Positions 1-8,287 are shown, counted from the stretch's first letter. The stretch: 64,000 nt of DNA from DTPU01 sp963827855 (GCA_963827855.1 CAWHBY010000002.1:2170001-2234000); one strand, 5' to 3'. The notes: generated from the letters alone by a model not told the origin. A program made the numbers and translations.

Positions 1-518
1 TTGTCGACGACGCCCAACTCCCACGTGACCCCCTCGGTCGTAAGGCTGGCGGCCCATGCGGATCGAACCTGGAGCCATCCCGAAGACCCATGTTCGTAGG
101 TCACGAAGTCCACCGCGTAGGGGATGGTCGTAGACCCCTGCACCGTGGAGACGCGGAGTCCCTGATAGAACACGTGCCCCGCAGTCTGGCCCTTGTAGAT
201 CGCCGGAGGGGAGGTCACGAAGTCGCGGTCGTGATGGGCGTCTACGTACAACTCATTGTCTGTCACGTTGCGGATGAACGCGGTGGGTGGGACTGTTGGG
301 ACCAACCCGCGGGCCAATTCCTTGCCGCCCGCCGCGGGCTCCTTCTCGAAGGCAGGCAAGGCCCTCCCGAAGCGGAAGTCCAGATCGATCCGCAGACCGG
401 GCCCCCGGACCGGCCGGAGCACCAGCACTTGCGTTCCGGTGGCGCCGGCCTGGCCGGCCAGGCTGCAATGCCCCGGTCCAAGGATAAGAACCACCACAGC
501 CAAAGCGACTCGTTCCAT
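1..518 (-). CDS. secreted protein of unknown function, truncated by the window edge
   Basis: An open frame of 172 codons on the minus strand runs off the left edge, so the C-terminus is not in the window. A GGAGG lies 5 bases before the ATG and fixes the start. Residues about 4-16 are hydrophobic (VALAVVVLILG) and are followed by a short small-residue region with a cysteine near position 18. This looks like a signal peptide; lipidation is possible but not certain. The rest is soluble-looking, with no motif I can name. I infer an exported or envelope protein and recognise no family. It lies head-to-head with the gene at 830. Confidence 0.75.
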   Translation of the reverse strand, partial: MERVALAVVVLILGPGHCSLAGQAGATGTQVLVLRPVRGPGLRIDLDFRFGRALPAFEKEPAAGGKELARGLVPTVPPTAFIRNVTDNELYVDAHHDRDFVTSPPAIYKGQTAGHVFYQGLRVSTVQGSTTIPYAVDFVTYEHGSSGWLQVRSAWAASLTTEGVTWELGVVD

Positions 519-829
519 AGAGACCTCCCTTTGATCTGCCTCACGCTCTCGACAATATGGTCCCAATGCTGGTTCATGAAGGCCATCCGTCTCGAGCCTC
601 GCCAGGATTGGGTAGATGCTCCCTTCTAGGATGCCCAGGCGTCAACGTTTATCCGGGATATTTGCTACAAATGCTACATCCCTCCACGCACTTTTCACCC
701 GTGATCCCGTAATTGGCTTAACGGGTCTGGTATCGTTTCTACCCATCTGCTAGAATGAATCTAGCCAAGAATTGATGCCAAGGGGGCCATCAATGAGGCT
801 AGCACGAGACGGGGCCCGGAGGAGAACAC
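519..829. other. intergenic region between divergent genes
   Basis: About 310 bases between the leftward secreted protein and the rightward 88-residue protein. Apart from the possible PadR remnant, it holds a TAGAAT at 751-756 that could be the -10 of the rightward gene, with no convincing -35. I see no RNA gene, repeat family or terminator here. Confidence 0.5.
572..638 (-). pseudogene. possible PadR-type regulator remnant
   Basis: Upstream of the secreted protein and in the same frame, about 22 codons read LEGSIYPILARLETDGL. This resembles the turn between helix 3 and the wing of PadR-family winged-helix regulators (GSLYPALHRLEEEGL-like). A stop lies just upstream and the downstream text no longer resembles PadR, so at most this is a decayed fragment. 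A chance match is possible because the stretch is short. Confidence 0.3.
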
Positions 830-1096
830 ATGGAAGACGAGAAACTCCAGGAAAAGCTGGACGAACTGGTCAAAGAATTCGGTCCTAACACCAATCCGCA
901 GACACAGAAACTGGCGGAGCTCGCCAAGCAGGCCAGGGAGAGCCAGCAGAAACTCCGTAAGAGCCTCGATGGATTGCAGGAAGCCCTGGACTATCTCAGG
1001 GTCTGCATCAAGTACCAGGCCTTTGACCTCGAGGCAACCCGTCGCGAGAACGACTACCTCAAGAAGATTCTTGAAGATCGCAACGCCAAGGAGTAG
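830..1096 (+). CDS. small coiled-coil protein of unknown function (88 aa)
   Basis: An 88-residue, highly charged, Lys/Glu/Gln-rich protein with no hydrophobic segment. Heptad-like leucine spacing (KLQEKLDELVKEF, then QQKLRKSLDGLQEALDYL) predicts one or two long alpha helices, probably a coiled coil. A GGAGGAG about 5 bases upstream supports the ATG at 830. A hairpin followed by a T-run at 1136-1170 ends the unit, so it is probably monocistronic. I recognise no family; a cytoplasmic structural or adaptor role is only a guess. Confidence 0.75.
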   Translation: MEDEKLQEKLDELVKEFGPNTNPQTQKLAELAKQARESQQKLRKSLDGLQEALDYLRVCIKYQAFDLEATRRENDYLKKILEDRNAKE

Positions 1097-1135
1097 TACT
1101 TGCGCCCCCTTGTCGGGGCGAGAATCCTTGAACAA

Positions 1136-1170
1136 GGGTAGCACGCAAACAGGGCGCGCTACCCGTTTTT
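1136..1170 (+). terminator. Rho-independent terminator after the coiled-coil gene
   Basis: GGGTAGC (1136-1142) pairs with GCTACCC (1158-1164), followed by G and five T. The 5' arm overlaps ACAAGGG (1132-1138), which could instead pair with CCCTTGT (1107-1113), giving two mutually exclusive hairpins. Confidence 0.6.
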
Positions 1171-1198
1171 ATTGCGCCTGCGTCAGCCCCATAGACCC

Positions 1199-1230
1199 GT
1201 GAGAAACGCGGATTGACCCGCATTTCTCAC
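1199..1230. repeat. dispersed inverted repeat (TTTCTCAC family), copy 1
   Basis: GTGAGAAACGCGG (1199-1211) faces CCGCATTTCTCAC (1218-1230), giving a near-perfect palindrome with a 6-base loop, followed by AAGGCTTC. The same arm recurs at about 16.56, 17.91, 46.43 and 47.07-47.34 kb. It lies just upstream of the deaminase promoter. Confidence 0.65.
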
Positions 1231-1265
1231 AAGGCTTCAGCCCGTCAGGCGGTAGAATGGCCGTC

Positions 1266-1832
1266 ATGAATGGCTCAAGGATCATCGTCGATCTCCCTTC
1301 CTGGTTGGATTCCTTTCTCACTTCACAGACTCGGTCCTTCGCCACCTGCGAGCAGCGGATGGATCTGGCCATTGAGTTGGCCCGCCTGAACGTCCGGCAC
1401 AAGACCGGCGGCCCCTTTGGCGCGGCCGTCTTTGAGGAGCCTACTGGAAGACTGCTGGGCGCGGCCGTGAACCTGGTCACCTGGGGCCGTTGTTCGATCC
1501 TCCACGCCGAGATCGTCGCCCTCGCCCTTGCGCAGCGGTCTAGGGACAGCTATGACCTGGGCACAGACCAGGCCAGGCCCTGCCAGTTGGTCACCAGTTG
1601 CGAACCCTGCGCCATGTGCCTAGGCGCGATCCCTTGGTCTGGCGTCAGGTCCGTCATCTGTGGGGCCAGAGCCCAAGACGCAGAGTCCATCGGATTCGAT
1701 GAAGGGGCGAAACCCCAGGACTGGACCTCATCACTCGAGGCCCGAGGGATCTCCGTGCAGCGCGATGTGCTTCGCGATCAGGCCCTGGCCGTGCTCCGTG
1801 AGTACCAGCAGACGGGAGGCGTCATCTACTGA
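1266..1832 (+). CDS. cytidine/deoxycytidylate deaminase-family zinc hydrolase (guanine deaminase-like)
   Basis: The protein carries the zinc deaminase signature: HAE near residues 80-82 (metal ligand His and proton-shuttling Glu) and PCAMC near 114-118 (two Cys ligands). The family removes an amino group from a nucleobase or nucleoside. The CAMC form with following bulk residues is closest to guanine deaminase (GuaD) or TadA-like members, but the substrate cannot be fixed from sequence alone. An ATG at 1257 overlaps a TAGAAT box (1253-1258), so I prefer the ATG at 1266, which would make the message leaderless or nearly so. Length (about 188 aa) is slightly above GuaD (about 155) because of an N-terminal extension. 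Confidence 0.85.
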   Translation: MNGSRIIVDLPSWLDSFLTSQTRSFATCEQRMDLAIELARLNVRHKTGGPFGAAVFEEPTGRLLGAAVNLVTWGRCSILHAEIVALALAQRSRDSYDLGTDQARPCQLVTSCEPCAMCLGAIPWSGVRSVICGARAQDAESIGFDEGAKPQDWTSSLEARGISVQRDVLRDQALAVLREYQQTGGVIY

Positions 1833-1855
1833 CCGCCCTAAGAGCCTCTAACGGA

Positions 1856-1906
1856 ATGCCTTGCCCCCGGGCTTCTCGCCACGAAACAGGTTTTGAGATA
1901 GTCTCT
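1856..1906. repeat. partial copy of the GAGACTATCTCA element (right end)
   Basis: Contains TTGCCCCCGGGCTTCTCGCC and ends TTTTGAGATAGTCTCT. It matches the right end of the complete element at 19719-19897. It sits between the convergent deaminase and flavodoxin genes. Confidence 0.55.
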
Positions 1907-1970
1907 AATGAAGCGGGGCCTGTGTCACGTGGACCCAGGCCCCGGGGATTCATCAACGCAATGAACAAGG

Positions 1971-2453
1971 TCAGCCGCGAAGCCGCTTGACCAGTTCGGC
2001 GACCCTCTGCCCCATCAGGGTCGCATCGCGAAGGGAAGTCGCATCCGGTGCCCCGACGCAGGCAACCCCATAGTGGCCGCTGGCCTCCAAGGGGTCCCCG
2101 ACCACGATCATGCCGTAGATCAAGAAGACCTGCAAGATCGAGATCAGCGTGGTCTCCTTGCCTCCACTGGGATGGCCGGAGGTCACGAACGCGGCGCCGA
2201 TCTTGTCCGCCATCTGGCGGCGGACGCCCACAAACCGATCGAACATCGCCTTGAGCTCGGCCGCCATGCCACCAAAAGAGACGGGCGAGCCCGCGATCAC
2301 CGCGTCGCAGGCCAGGAAATCCTCCTGGGTCACCTCAGCCACGGCCTTGACCTGGCAGCAGACGCCAGCGACCTGCCGCACGCCCTTGGCGATCTCTTCC
2401 GCGAGCCTGCGGGTATTGCCGGTCCTGGAGGAGAAGACCACAAGCACCTGCAT
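1971..2453 (-). CDS. flavodoxin-family FMN-binding protein
   Basis: A 160-residue single-domain flavodoxin fold. The N-terminal beta strand and phosphate-binding loop read VVFSSRTGNTRRLAEEI (residues about 5-21), the classic S/T-x-T-G-N-T FMN phosphate loop. SPVSFGGM near 56-63 and SGHPSGGKET near 92-101 match the isoalloxazine-contacting loops of WrbA/NAD(P)H:quinone oxidoreductase-type proteins. It probably carries electrons or reduces quinones in the cytoplasm; the partner is unknown. It lies 16 bases downstream of the FKBP gene on the same strand and may be cotranscribed with it. Confidence 0.85.
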   Translation of the reverse strand: MQVLVVFSSRTGNTRRLAEEIAKGVRQVAGVCCQVKAVAEVTQEDFLACDAVIAGSPVSFGGMAAELKAMFDRFVGVRRQMADKIGAAFVTSGHPSGGKETTLISILQVFLIYGMIVVGDPLEASGHYGVACVGAPDATSLRDATLMGQRVAELVKRLRG

Positions 2454-2468
2454 GGACGCTCGCTCCGA

Positions 2469-3350
2469 TCACTTGGACCGCTGACCCGCCGGCGGTGCGG
2501 CCTGGACACCGGCCTTCGGGGCAGGCGTTATCTGGACACCGGCCTTCGGAGCAGACGCCGGGGCGGGCGTTACCGCCGCAGCCGCTGCATCCGGCTTGAG
2601 GATCTCGAGCAGCTCGACCTCGAAGATCAGTGCAGAGTTCGGCGGGATTGACGGCCGGCCGTTCTCACCATACGCCAGGTCCGACGGTATGTAGAGCTCC
2701 CACTTGGAGCCTTCCTTCATCGACTGCAGGGCCTCTGTCCAGCCCTTGATCACTTGCGTAACCTGAAACTCGGCGGGCGTGCCGCGTTTGTAGGAGCTGT
2801 CGAACTCGATGCCACTGACCAGCGAGCCCTTGTAGTTGACCTTCACCCTGTCGGTCGCCGTCGGAACCTTGCCCGTGCCCTCAGTCAGGACCTTGTATTG
2901 GAGCCCGCTGGGAAGGACCTTGACGCCCTCCTTTTTGGCATTGGCCTCCAGAAAGGCCTTGGACGAGGCCAGATTCACGGCAGCCTGCTCCTGACGCCTC
3001 TTGGTTGCCTTCTCCTGGACCTCCTTCTGGAAGGCCTGGAGGATCGTCATAGCCTCTTCATTCGACACCGCAGGCCTCTGTCCGCCGAAGCCGTCCTTGA
3101 GGCCCTGGATGAGCATCGCCACGTCTACCGGGATGTCCTCAGATCGGTACTGGCTGCCCGCCTTGTAGCCGATGGCGTAGCTGGCCTTCTCCTGATCATT
3201 CTTGAACGTCACACTCGGGGCCGCGGCCTCCACCTTGGCCGTTGCGACATCGGGCTTGGGCGGGTTTGTCGCGGCCGTCTCAGCGGCCCATACCCCCGCA
3301 ATGCCAGCAGCCATGCACGCTGCCACAACAAACACTCGACTGACCTTCAT
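2469..3350 (-). CDS. exported FKBP-type peptidyl-prolyl isomerase
   Basis: A 293-residue protein with a signal peptide (MKVSRVFVVAACMAAGIAG, cleaved near AWAAE), an N-terminal helical dimerisation domain (KASYAIGYKAG to about residue 150) and a C-terminal FKBP domain (about 155-255). The FKBP domain shows VKVNYKGSLVSG, FDSSYKRG, VIKGWTEALQSM and YGENGRPSIPPNSALIFEVELL, including the active-site Tyr, Phe, Asp, Trp and Ile positions. This is the Mip/FkpA layout: a periplasmic folding helper acting at X-Pro bonds. The last 40 residues are Ala/Pro-rich with a duplicated APKAGVQ. GGAG lies 7 bases before ATG 3350, which is preferred over an upstream in-frame ATG. Confidence 0.92.
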   Translation of the reverse strand: MKVSRVFVVAACMAAGIAGVWAAETAATNPPKPDVATAKVEAAAPSVTFKNDQEKASYAIGYKAGSQYRSEDIPVDVAMLIQGLKDGFGGQRPAVSNEEAMTILQAFQKEVQEKATKRRQEQAAVNLASSKAFLEANAKKEGVKVLPSGLQYKVLTEGTGKVPTATDRVKVNYKGSLVSGIEFDSSYKRGTPAEFQVTQVIKGWTEALQSMKEGSKWELYIPSDLAYGENGRPSIPPNSALIFEVELLEILKPDAAAAAVTPAPASAPKAGVQITPAPKAGVQAAPPAGQRSK

Positions 3351-3530
3351 CTTGATCTCCTTAGATGAGTCCATGCAACACACAGCCAGCCATCACCCGA
3401 GGACTGGCCCAAACCTAATAGGATAGCATGGCCCACCCGCCAATGCAAGTTCAGCCGCACTGTCCACAATCCGCAAGAACGGTCAGGCGAAGGCTCAGGG
3501 CCTGGCATTCTCAGGCCGTCACCACGAGAT

Positions 3531-3968
3531 CTACCTCTCCGACCCAAGACGGGTGCGCCCGAGCGTCAGCGCCTGCCCGGTCTCTCGGCCCGGGACGGGA
3601 GACGACAGGCCCGGCCCGGTCCTGAATAGCCTCCAACCCTCGGCCTGCAGATGGCTCAATCGAAATCTGCCCCTTAGGATCGCCCCTTCCATCTCCACAT
3701 CCCAGGCCCCCTCGGTCTGGGCAATGGATCTGTAGGTCCCTTTCTCGGCGATCTGGACACAGCCCAGCCCCTGATTGACGGATCCCTCGTACGTCAGAAA
3801 CCGGACCGGGTGATCGGAGATCGCGGCAGCAGACACCGCCTCTGTCAGCACGTCGACTGGAGGCCGATCCAGGCGGAAGGTCTTCAGAACGTCACCCTGC
3901 TCCAGCATCAGGTCCCAGTGCGTGGGCTGGCCCTGACGGTCATGTCGTTGGACGACGAAACGGGGCAT
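3531..3968 (-). CDS. stand-alone LigD-type 3'-phosphoesterase domain protein
   Basis: A 145-residue protein consisting of the DNA polymerase-ligase N-terminal domain found at the front of bacterial LigD. FVVQRHDRQGQPTHWDLMLE contains H9, H17 and D19, matching the HxxxxxxHWDxRLE metal-binding motif. In LigD this domain trims 3'-phosphate and ribonucleotide ends during non-homologous end joining. No Ku, ligase or polymerase gene is nearby. It is separated from the radical SAM gene by two bases, so the two are probably cotranscribed. The C-terminal tail after about residue 115 is basic and weakly conserved in appearance. Confidence 0.85.
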   Translation of the reverse strand: MPRFVVQRHDRQGQPTHWDLMLEQGDVLKTFRLDRPPVDVLTEAVSAAAISDHPVRFLTYEGSVNQGLGCVQIAEKGTYRSIAQTEGAWDVEMEGAILRGRFRLSHLQAEGWRLFRTGPGLSSPVPGRETGQALTLGRTRLGSER

Positions 3969-3970
3969 GG

Positions 3971-5419
3971 CTAAGCCAACCCTCGCAGCTTCAGCATGAT
4001 GTGCCAGTACGCGCCGCGGTGACCTGCAGCGATGGCGTCGGATAGCTCGGTGTTGTCGTTGTAGTTGTGGTCCTTCGAGTCTCCGTGGCCGGCCTGGCCT
4101 GGACGGACCTCCTCCATGGGCTCGAAGAAACGGCCGTCCCCTGCCACCAGGTCCTTGACCAGCCTTGCTGGGTTGGGGCCAAGCGGATGGGAGATGTAGA
4201 AGGTTGGCTGGAAGAGGTCCACAGGGCCCTCATACCTCCGCCTGATGCTCGGGTTGGTCTCCAACGGCCCCTCTGACCGGACGATCCGCTCCATCTGTGT
4301 GCCTGGATAGATCCTTACACCCAGGCCGCTGCCTATGCCGTCCGGACTGGCCTCTTTCATGAATGCAAGGGTCTCAGAGAGCGTCTCCTGGGTCTCGCCC
4401 GGACCACCCAGCAGCAGGTCCGTCATCACGGCCATGCCGTTCTGCCTGCAGAGCTTGATGGCCTGCGCGATGGCCTGCCTTGTGTAGGGCTGCCCATAGG
4501 CCTTGAGCATGGCAGGGCTGGCCGCGTCGGTCGTGAAGTTGATGCCCACGCATCCTGCCTCCTGCATCAGACCGGCGAGCTCCTGGTCGAACGGCGACAC
4601 GGACAGGTACGCATACCATCGCACCCGCCAGCCGAGCCTGCGGCGGATCAGCTCCCTGCACACCTCCAGGGCATGCCAGCCCGGGATATTGAACTCCGCG
4701 TCACAGGTGTGGAGCACGTCGATGCCCTGGTCCAGCAGGGCCTCGACCTCGTCTGCCACCTCCTTGCCGGACCGCAACCGCAAGGTCCTGCCCTTGGCCA
4801 CAGGGTCTGCACAGTAGATGCACGAGCGATTGCACCCCCGCTTGGTCTCAAACCCGATCTGACCGCCCTTCTCGAAGTAGGTCACGTTGTCGAACAGGTC
4901 GCGGCCCGTCGGCACAGAGAGCGGTGCAGGCCAGGCAGGCGGATTGGCCACCATCCCGGCTTCGCTGCGATAGACAAGGCCCGGCACCTGATCGAACCGC
5001 CGGTCACCCAGCAACTGCGTGTACAGCGACACGATGGCCGCCTCGCCGTCGCCGTGGATCCCAAATTCCGCGCCTGTGTATTCGACGATCTGCCGGCTGA
5101 ACGCAGAGAAGCCGATCCCGCCGAGCACGATGGGTGCATCGGTCAGCGCCCGGATCGTCTGGATCGTCCGGGCCAGGTCAGGCACGAACCACTGGCCACT
5201 GGGCCAGAAGCAGTCGTCGATGTTCCTGAACGACAGGCCCACCAGCCTGGGGCTGCGTCCAGCATAGTACTCCCTCAGGTCCTTGTCCGGGTCCTCCGCA
5301 AGGCCCAGGTCCACGATGTCCACGTCCAGGCCAGCGGCCTCTGCAGCAGAGGCCACGTACTCCAGCCCGATCGGTGCGATCGCAGGCTGCATGCGGTTGG
5401 TGTTGATCAGAGTAAGCAT
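3971..5419 (-). CDS. B12-binding-domain radical SAM protein
   Basis: A 482-residue protein with an N-terminal cobalamin-binding-type Rossmann region (residues about 1-140: LTLINTNRMQP, then VGLSFRN and PIVLGGIGFS) and a central radical SAM domain. The CxxxCxxC cluster ligands are in KRGCNRSCIYCADP near 195-202. GGPGETQET near 340 is the usual beta-strand glycine motif. The C-terminal part is unassigned. Such proteins catalyse methylations or rearrangements with SAM and cobalamin; the substrate is unknown. The start at 5419 (MLTLINTN) is chosen because the B12 domain begins there; an upstream in-frame ATG at 5482 would add 21 unconserved residues. Confidence 0.88.
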   Translation of the reverse strand: MLTLINTNRMQPAIAPIGLEYVASAAEAAGLDVDIVDLGLAEDPDKDLREYYAGRSPRLVGLSFRNIDDCFWPSGQWFVPDLARTIQTIRALTDAPIVLGGIGFSAFSRQIVEYTGAEFGIHGDGEAAIVSLYTQLLGDRRFDQVPGLVYRSEAGMVANPPAWPAPLSVPTGRDLFDNVTYFEKGGQIGFETKRGCNRSCIYCADPVAKGRTLRLRSGKEVADEVEALLDQGIDVLHTCDAEFNIPGWHALEVCRELIRRRLGWRVRWYAYLSVSPFDQELAGLMQEAGCVGINFTTDAASPAMLKAYGQPYTRQAIAQAIKLCRQNGMAVMTDLLLGGPGETQETLSETLAFMKEASPDGIGSGLGVRIYPGTQMERIVRSEGPLETNPSIRRRYEGPVDLFQPTFYISHPLGPNPARLVKDLVAGDGRFFEPMEEVRPGQAGHGDSKDHNYNDNTELSDAIAAGHRGAYWHIMLKLRGLA

Positions 5420-5580
5420 GGCAAAAAGACTACAAAAATTCGAGGCCAAAGGGAAGGGGCCTTCTGCTGCGCAATGAATCACCCCGTGGCACGTCTATCC
5501 ACAGCAGCGGTCGCATCTGGAGCCGATGACGGCGTGGCCTCGTGCAGACTTCAGCAGGGCGGACGTTCTGAGTCGCCAGC

Positions 5581-5622
5581 TTCTGGCTCCTGGATTCTGG
5601 ATTCTGGGTTCTGAGTTCTCGT
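5581..5622. repeat. heptanucleotide array (TTCTGGN type)
   Basis: Six consecutive 7-base units: TTCTGGC, TCCTGGA, TTCTGGA, TTCTGGG, TTCTGAG, TTCTCGT. It is non-coding and lies between the radical SAM gene and the small membrane protein. Confidence 0.7.
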
Positions 5623-5703
5623 CTGTAATGAACCCTCGCCCCATGCGTCTAATAGATGAGAATGTGGTCCGAACACGGGTATACCGGATCGTGAGGCGTA
5701 CAG

Positions 5704-5907
5704 ATGAAGGTGTTCATCGCAATCATTGGCTGGTGCATCCTTTGGGCGCTGTGCTGGCCTATAGCCCTGCTCGTTCTGCTCCTTTCGCCAGTGCTTGTGG
5801 TGATCGGCCTGCTGGTCTGGCTCCTGGCTGCGGTCGGCCGGGGCCTGTTAGCCTTCCTGGAGGCCCTCTTCATGCTGCCCGCCCGGCTCCTGGGCTCAAA
5901 GAGGTAG
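5704..5907 (+). CDS. small two-helix membrane protein (67 aa)
   Basis: A 67-residue, strongly hydrophobic protein. Residues about 3-27 (VFIAIIGWCILWALCWPIAL) and 29-50 form two predicted membrane helices, followed by a short amphipathic stretch and a basic end (RLLGSKR). A GAGG lies about 9 bases upstream of the ATG. I recognise no family. It could be a free-standing inner-membrane peptide; no neighbour suggests a role. Confidence 0.6.
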   Translation: MKVFIAIIGWCILWALCWPIALLVLLLSPVLVVIGLLVWLLAAVGRGLLAFLEALFMLPARLLGSKR

Positions 5908-6119
5908 CTGACTCCATTGCCCGCCACACGGGCGAAAGCCGGTCGTTTCGTAGTTCCACCCCGCAGGCCGCCAGCCGATCGCGAGCGCTCAACCGCTCGT
6001 CCACGGCTCTGCCTCGCCGTTTCGCCCATTCGCCCATTCCCCGTTTCGTGTCTTCCAACTCCTATCTCCTTGGTTCTTGCTTCTTACTTCTCGTCCCGAT
6101 CCCGGGTAGAATGATAAGC

Positions 6120-7172
6120 ATGAAGGCGATGGTACTGACTCGGATCTGCGATCTGCGGTCCACGCCGGCACCCCTGGAGCAGATGGATCTGCCTGTGCCC
6201 ACCCCTGGGCCGGGGGAGGTCTTGATCCACGTGGCAGCCTGTGGGGTCTGCCATACGGAACTGGATGAAATCGAGGGCCGCACGCCTCCGCCGCGCCTGC
6301 CTGTGGTGCCCGGCCACCAGGTCGTGGGATGCGTGGAGCGATTGGGTCCCCAGACCACCGGCCTGAAGGTGGGAGACAGGGTCGGTGTGGCGTGGATCAA
6401 TCAGGCCTGCGGTCACTGCCGCTTCTGCACCACAGCCAGGGAAAACCTGTGCCCGGATTTCAGGGCCACCGGCCGCGACGCCAACGGCGGGTACGCCGAA
6501 TACATGATCGCCAGCGCTCAGTTCGTGTCGGCTATCCCCGAGGCCATCTCGGATGTCGAGGCCGCCCCCCTCCTCTGTGCGGGCGCTGTCGGGTACAGGT
6601 CCTTGAGACTGACCGGACTTCAGAATGGCCGGAGCCTGGGCCTGACCGGCTTTGGCGCATCAGGTCACCTGGTCCTCCAGATGGCGAGGTTCCTGTATCC
6701 CGAAACGCAGGTCTATGCCTTTGCCCGCAGCCCCCAGGAACGGCTGTTCGCGCTCCAGCTCGGCGCAGCCTGGGCCGGAGACCCGGCTGATCCTTGTCCT
6801 GCAGCACTCGATGCCATCATCGACACCACGCCCGTGTGGACACCCGTGGTCGAGGCGCTCAAGGCCCTTTCTCCAGGAGGCAGACTGGTCATCAATGCCA
6901 TCCGCAAGGAGGAGGTCGACAAGGCCGCCCTGCTCGGCCTGGACTACGCCAAGGCCCTGTGGATGGAAAGGCAGATCCAGAGCGTGGCTAACGTGACCCG
7001 CCAAGACGTACGTGAGATGCTCACCCTGGCTAGCCGCATGCCACTGCGGCCCGAGGTCCAGGAGTATGGCCTTGAGGATGCCAACCACGCCCTGCAGGAC
7101 CTGAAGAACCGCCGCATCCGAGGAGCGAAGGTGCTGCGAATCCAGGCCGGAAGCCTGGATTCTAGGTTTTAG
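6120..7172 (+). CDS. zinc-dependent alcohol dehydrogenase (MDR family)
   Basis: A medium-chain dehydrogenase/reductase of about 350 residues. The catalytic zinc site is visible as CGVCHTELDE (Cys and His region near 41-45) and GHQVVG, and the structural zinc site as CGHCRFCTTARENLC with four Cys. A Rossmann segment (LGLTGFGASGHLVLQMA, near 178-194) binds NAD(P). It oxidises primary alcohols or reduces aldehydes; the exact substrate is unknown. A TAGAAT box at 6107-6112 overlaps the ATG at 6111, so ATG 6120 is preferred. The last residues (LDSRF) and the stop are encoded by a heptamer repeat. Confidence 0.9.
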   Translation: MKAMVLTRICDLRSTPAPLEQMDLPVPTPGPGEVLIHVAACGVCHTELDEIEGRTPPPRLPVVPGHQVVGCVERLGPQTTGLKVGDRVGVAWINQACGHCRFCTTARENLCPDFRATGRDANGGYAEYMIASAQFVSAIPEAISDVEAAPLLCAGAVGYRSLRLTGLQNGRSLGLTGFGASGHLVLQMARFLYPETQVYAFARSPQERLFALQLGAAWAGDPADPCPAALDAIIDTTPVWTPVVEALKALSPGGRLVINAIRKEEVDKAALLGLDYAKALWMERQIQSVANVTRQDVREMLTLASRMPLRPEVQEYGLEDANHALQDLKNRRIRGAKVLRIQAGSLDSRF

Positions 7173-7227
7173 GGGGCGAGATCCAGTCTTTTCATCTTCC
7201 TAAAACCTAAAACTTAAAACCTAAAAC
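7160..7227. repeat. inverted heptamer arrays (AAAACCT type)
   Basis: GATTCTA GGTTTTA on the left faces CTAAAAC CTAAAAC TTAAAAC CTAAAAC (7200-7227) on the right across a 27-base spacer. The left arm encodes the last codons and stop of the alcohol dehydrogenase. The palindrome sits between two convergent genes, where it could act as a bidirectional transcript end. Confidence 0.7.
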
Positions 7228-7235
7228 CGGAGCTG

Positions 7236-8282
7236 TTACCCTTCCTTCTGCCCGTACCACTGCCCTATCCCCGCGAGCAACTGTTCGCTGGTCTTCGCAG
7301 CGAGCAACGTGGCCAGGACCTTCTTTCGCTGGGGATGGCGTTTGGCGTAGTTGACCAGGAACTTGCGGAAGTACCCCACTGCCCGCCTCTCGCCCCTGCG
7401 GACCTTGAGGACCTCCGCAAAATGTCGCTCGATGATCTGTCTTTGTTCCTCGATGGAAGGCGGAGGGGGCGCAGCCCTGCCCTCCAGGGCAGCGCGGAGG
7501 TCCCGGATCAGCCAGGGATTGCCCACTGCGCCGCGGGCCAGGACCACGCCGTCCAGGCCTGTGGTCCTCAGCCGCTCCAGACAGGTGGCGACGTCGAACA
7601 GGTCGCCGCTGCCCACGATCGACGTCCGGGGAAACCTCCGCTTGACCTCTGCCAGGACCTGCCAGTCGGCCTTTCCGCAGTACTTCTGGACGACCGTGCG
7701 TCCGTGGATGACGAGACCGTCGATGCCCTGGCCGATCACCCGCTCCACGATCTCCCAGAAGCAGTCCTGTGAAAGCTCTGAAGAGTCCAGGCCGATCCGC
7801 AGTTTCATCAGGAGCGGACAGGTCACTGCATCCCGGACGGCCCTGTGGATCTCCGCGATTTGGGAGGGCTGTTGGAGCATGGCGCCCCCCCGCTTTCTGC
7901 GGAGGACCTTGGGAGCAGGACACGCGAAGTTCAGGTCTACCAGGTCATACCCCAATCCGACCAGGTCCTTGGCAGCCTTGACCATGAGCCGCGCGTCCTC
8001 GCCGAGGATCTGGGCGCCGACCGGATGCTCATCGTCGTGAGGGTGAAAGGAGAGGTTCTTCAAGACCCGTGGATCGGCCACGCTCTTGGAGAGCATCACC
8101 CCCGTCAGGGTCAGCGGCGCGCCAAACTCCTTGCCCAGCCTTCGCATGGCATAGTCGGTATAGCCGCTGATGGCAGCCTGGAAGAAGGGGACATCCAGCG
8201 ACAGGCTGCCGAAGGTCAGGCCCCTGCGGCCCTGGTGGCCCCCCGCTTCATCCGGCACGGCTTGGCTGGCTGGAGTGCTCAT
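7236..8282 (-). CDS. dusB: tRNA-dihydrouridine synthase
   Basis: A 348-residue TIM-barrel flavoenzyme that reduces uridines in the tRNA D-loop with NADPH. The family signature is clear: DLVDLNFACPAPKVLRRKRG places the catalytic Cys near 119 and the substrate-binding Lys/Arg cluster after it. FMN-phosphate residues are suggested by VIHGRT, VGSGDL and VVLARGAVGNPW. The N-terminal 25 residues are an unconserved extension. The DusB subtype is the closest by eye, but DusA/DusC cannot be excluded. It is followed 5 bases upstream by tatC on the same strand, so cotranscription is likely. Confidence 0.88.
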   Translation of the reverse strand: MSTPASQAVPDEAGGHQGRRGLTFGSLSLDVPFFQAAISGYTDYAMRRLGKEFGAPLTLTGVMLSKSVADPRVLKNLSFHPHDDEHPVGAQILGEDARLMVKAAKDLVGLGYDLVDLNFACPAPKVLRRKRGGAMLQQPSQIAEIHRAVRDAVTCPLLMKLRIGLDSSELSQDCFWEIVERVIGQGIDGLVIHGRTVVQKYCGKADWQVLAEVKRRFPRTSIVGSGDLFDVATCLERLRTTGLDGVVLARGAVGNPWLIRDLRAALEGRAAPPPPSIEEQRQIIERHFAEVLKVRRGERRAVGYFRKFLVNYAKRHPQRKKVLATLLAAKTSEQLLAGIGQWYGQKEG

Positions 8283-8287
8283 GGTCC

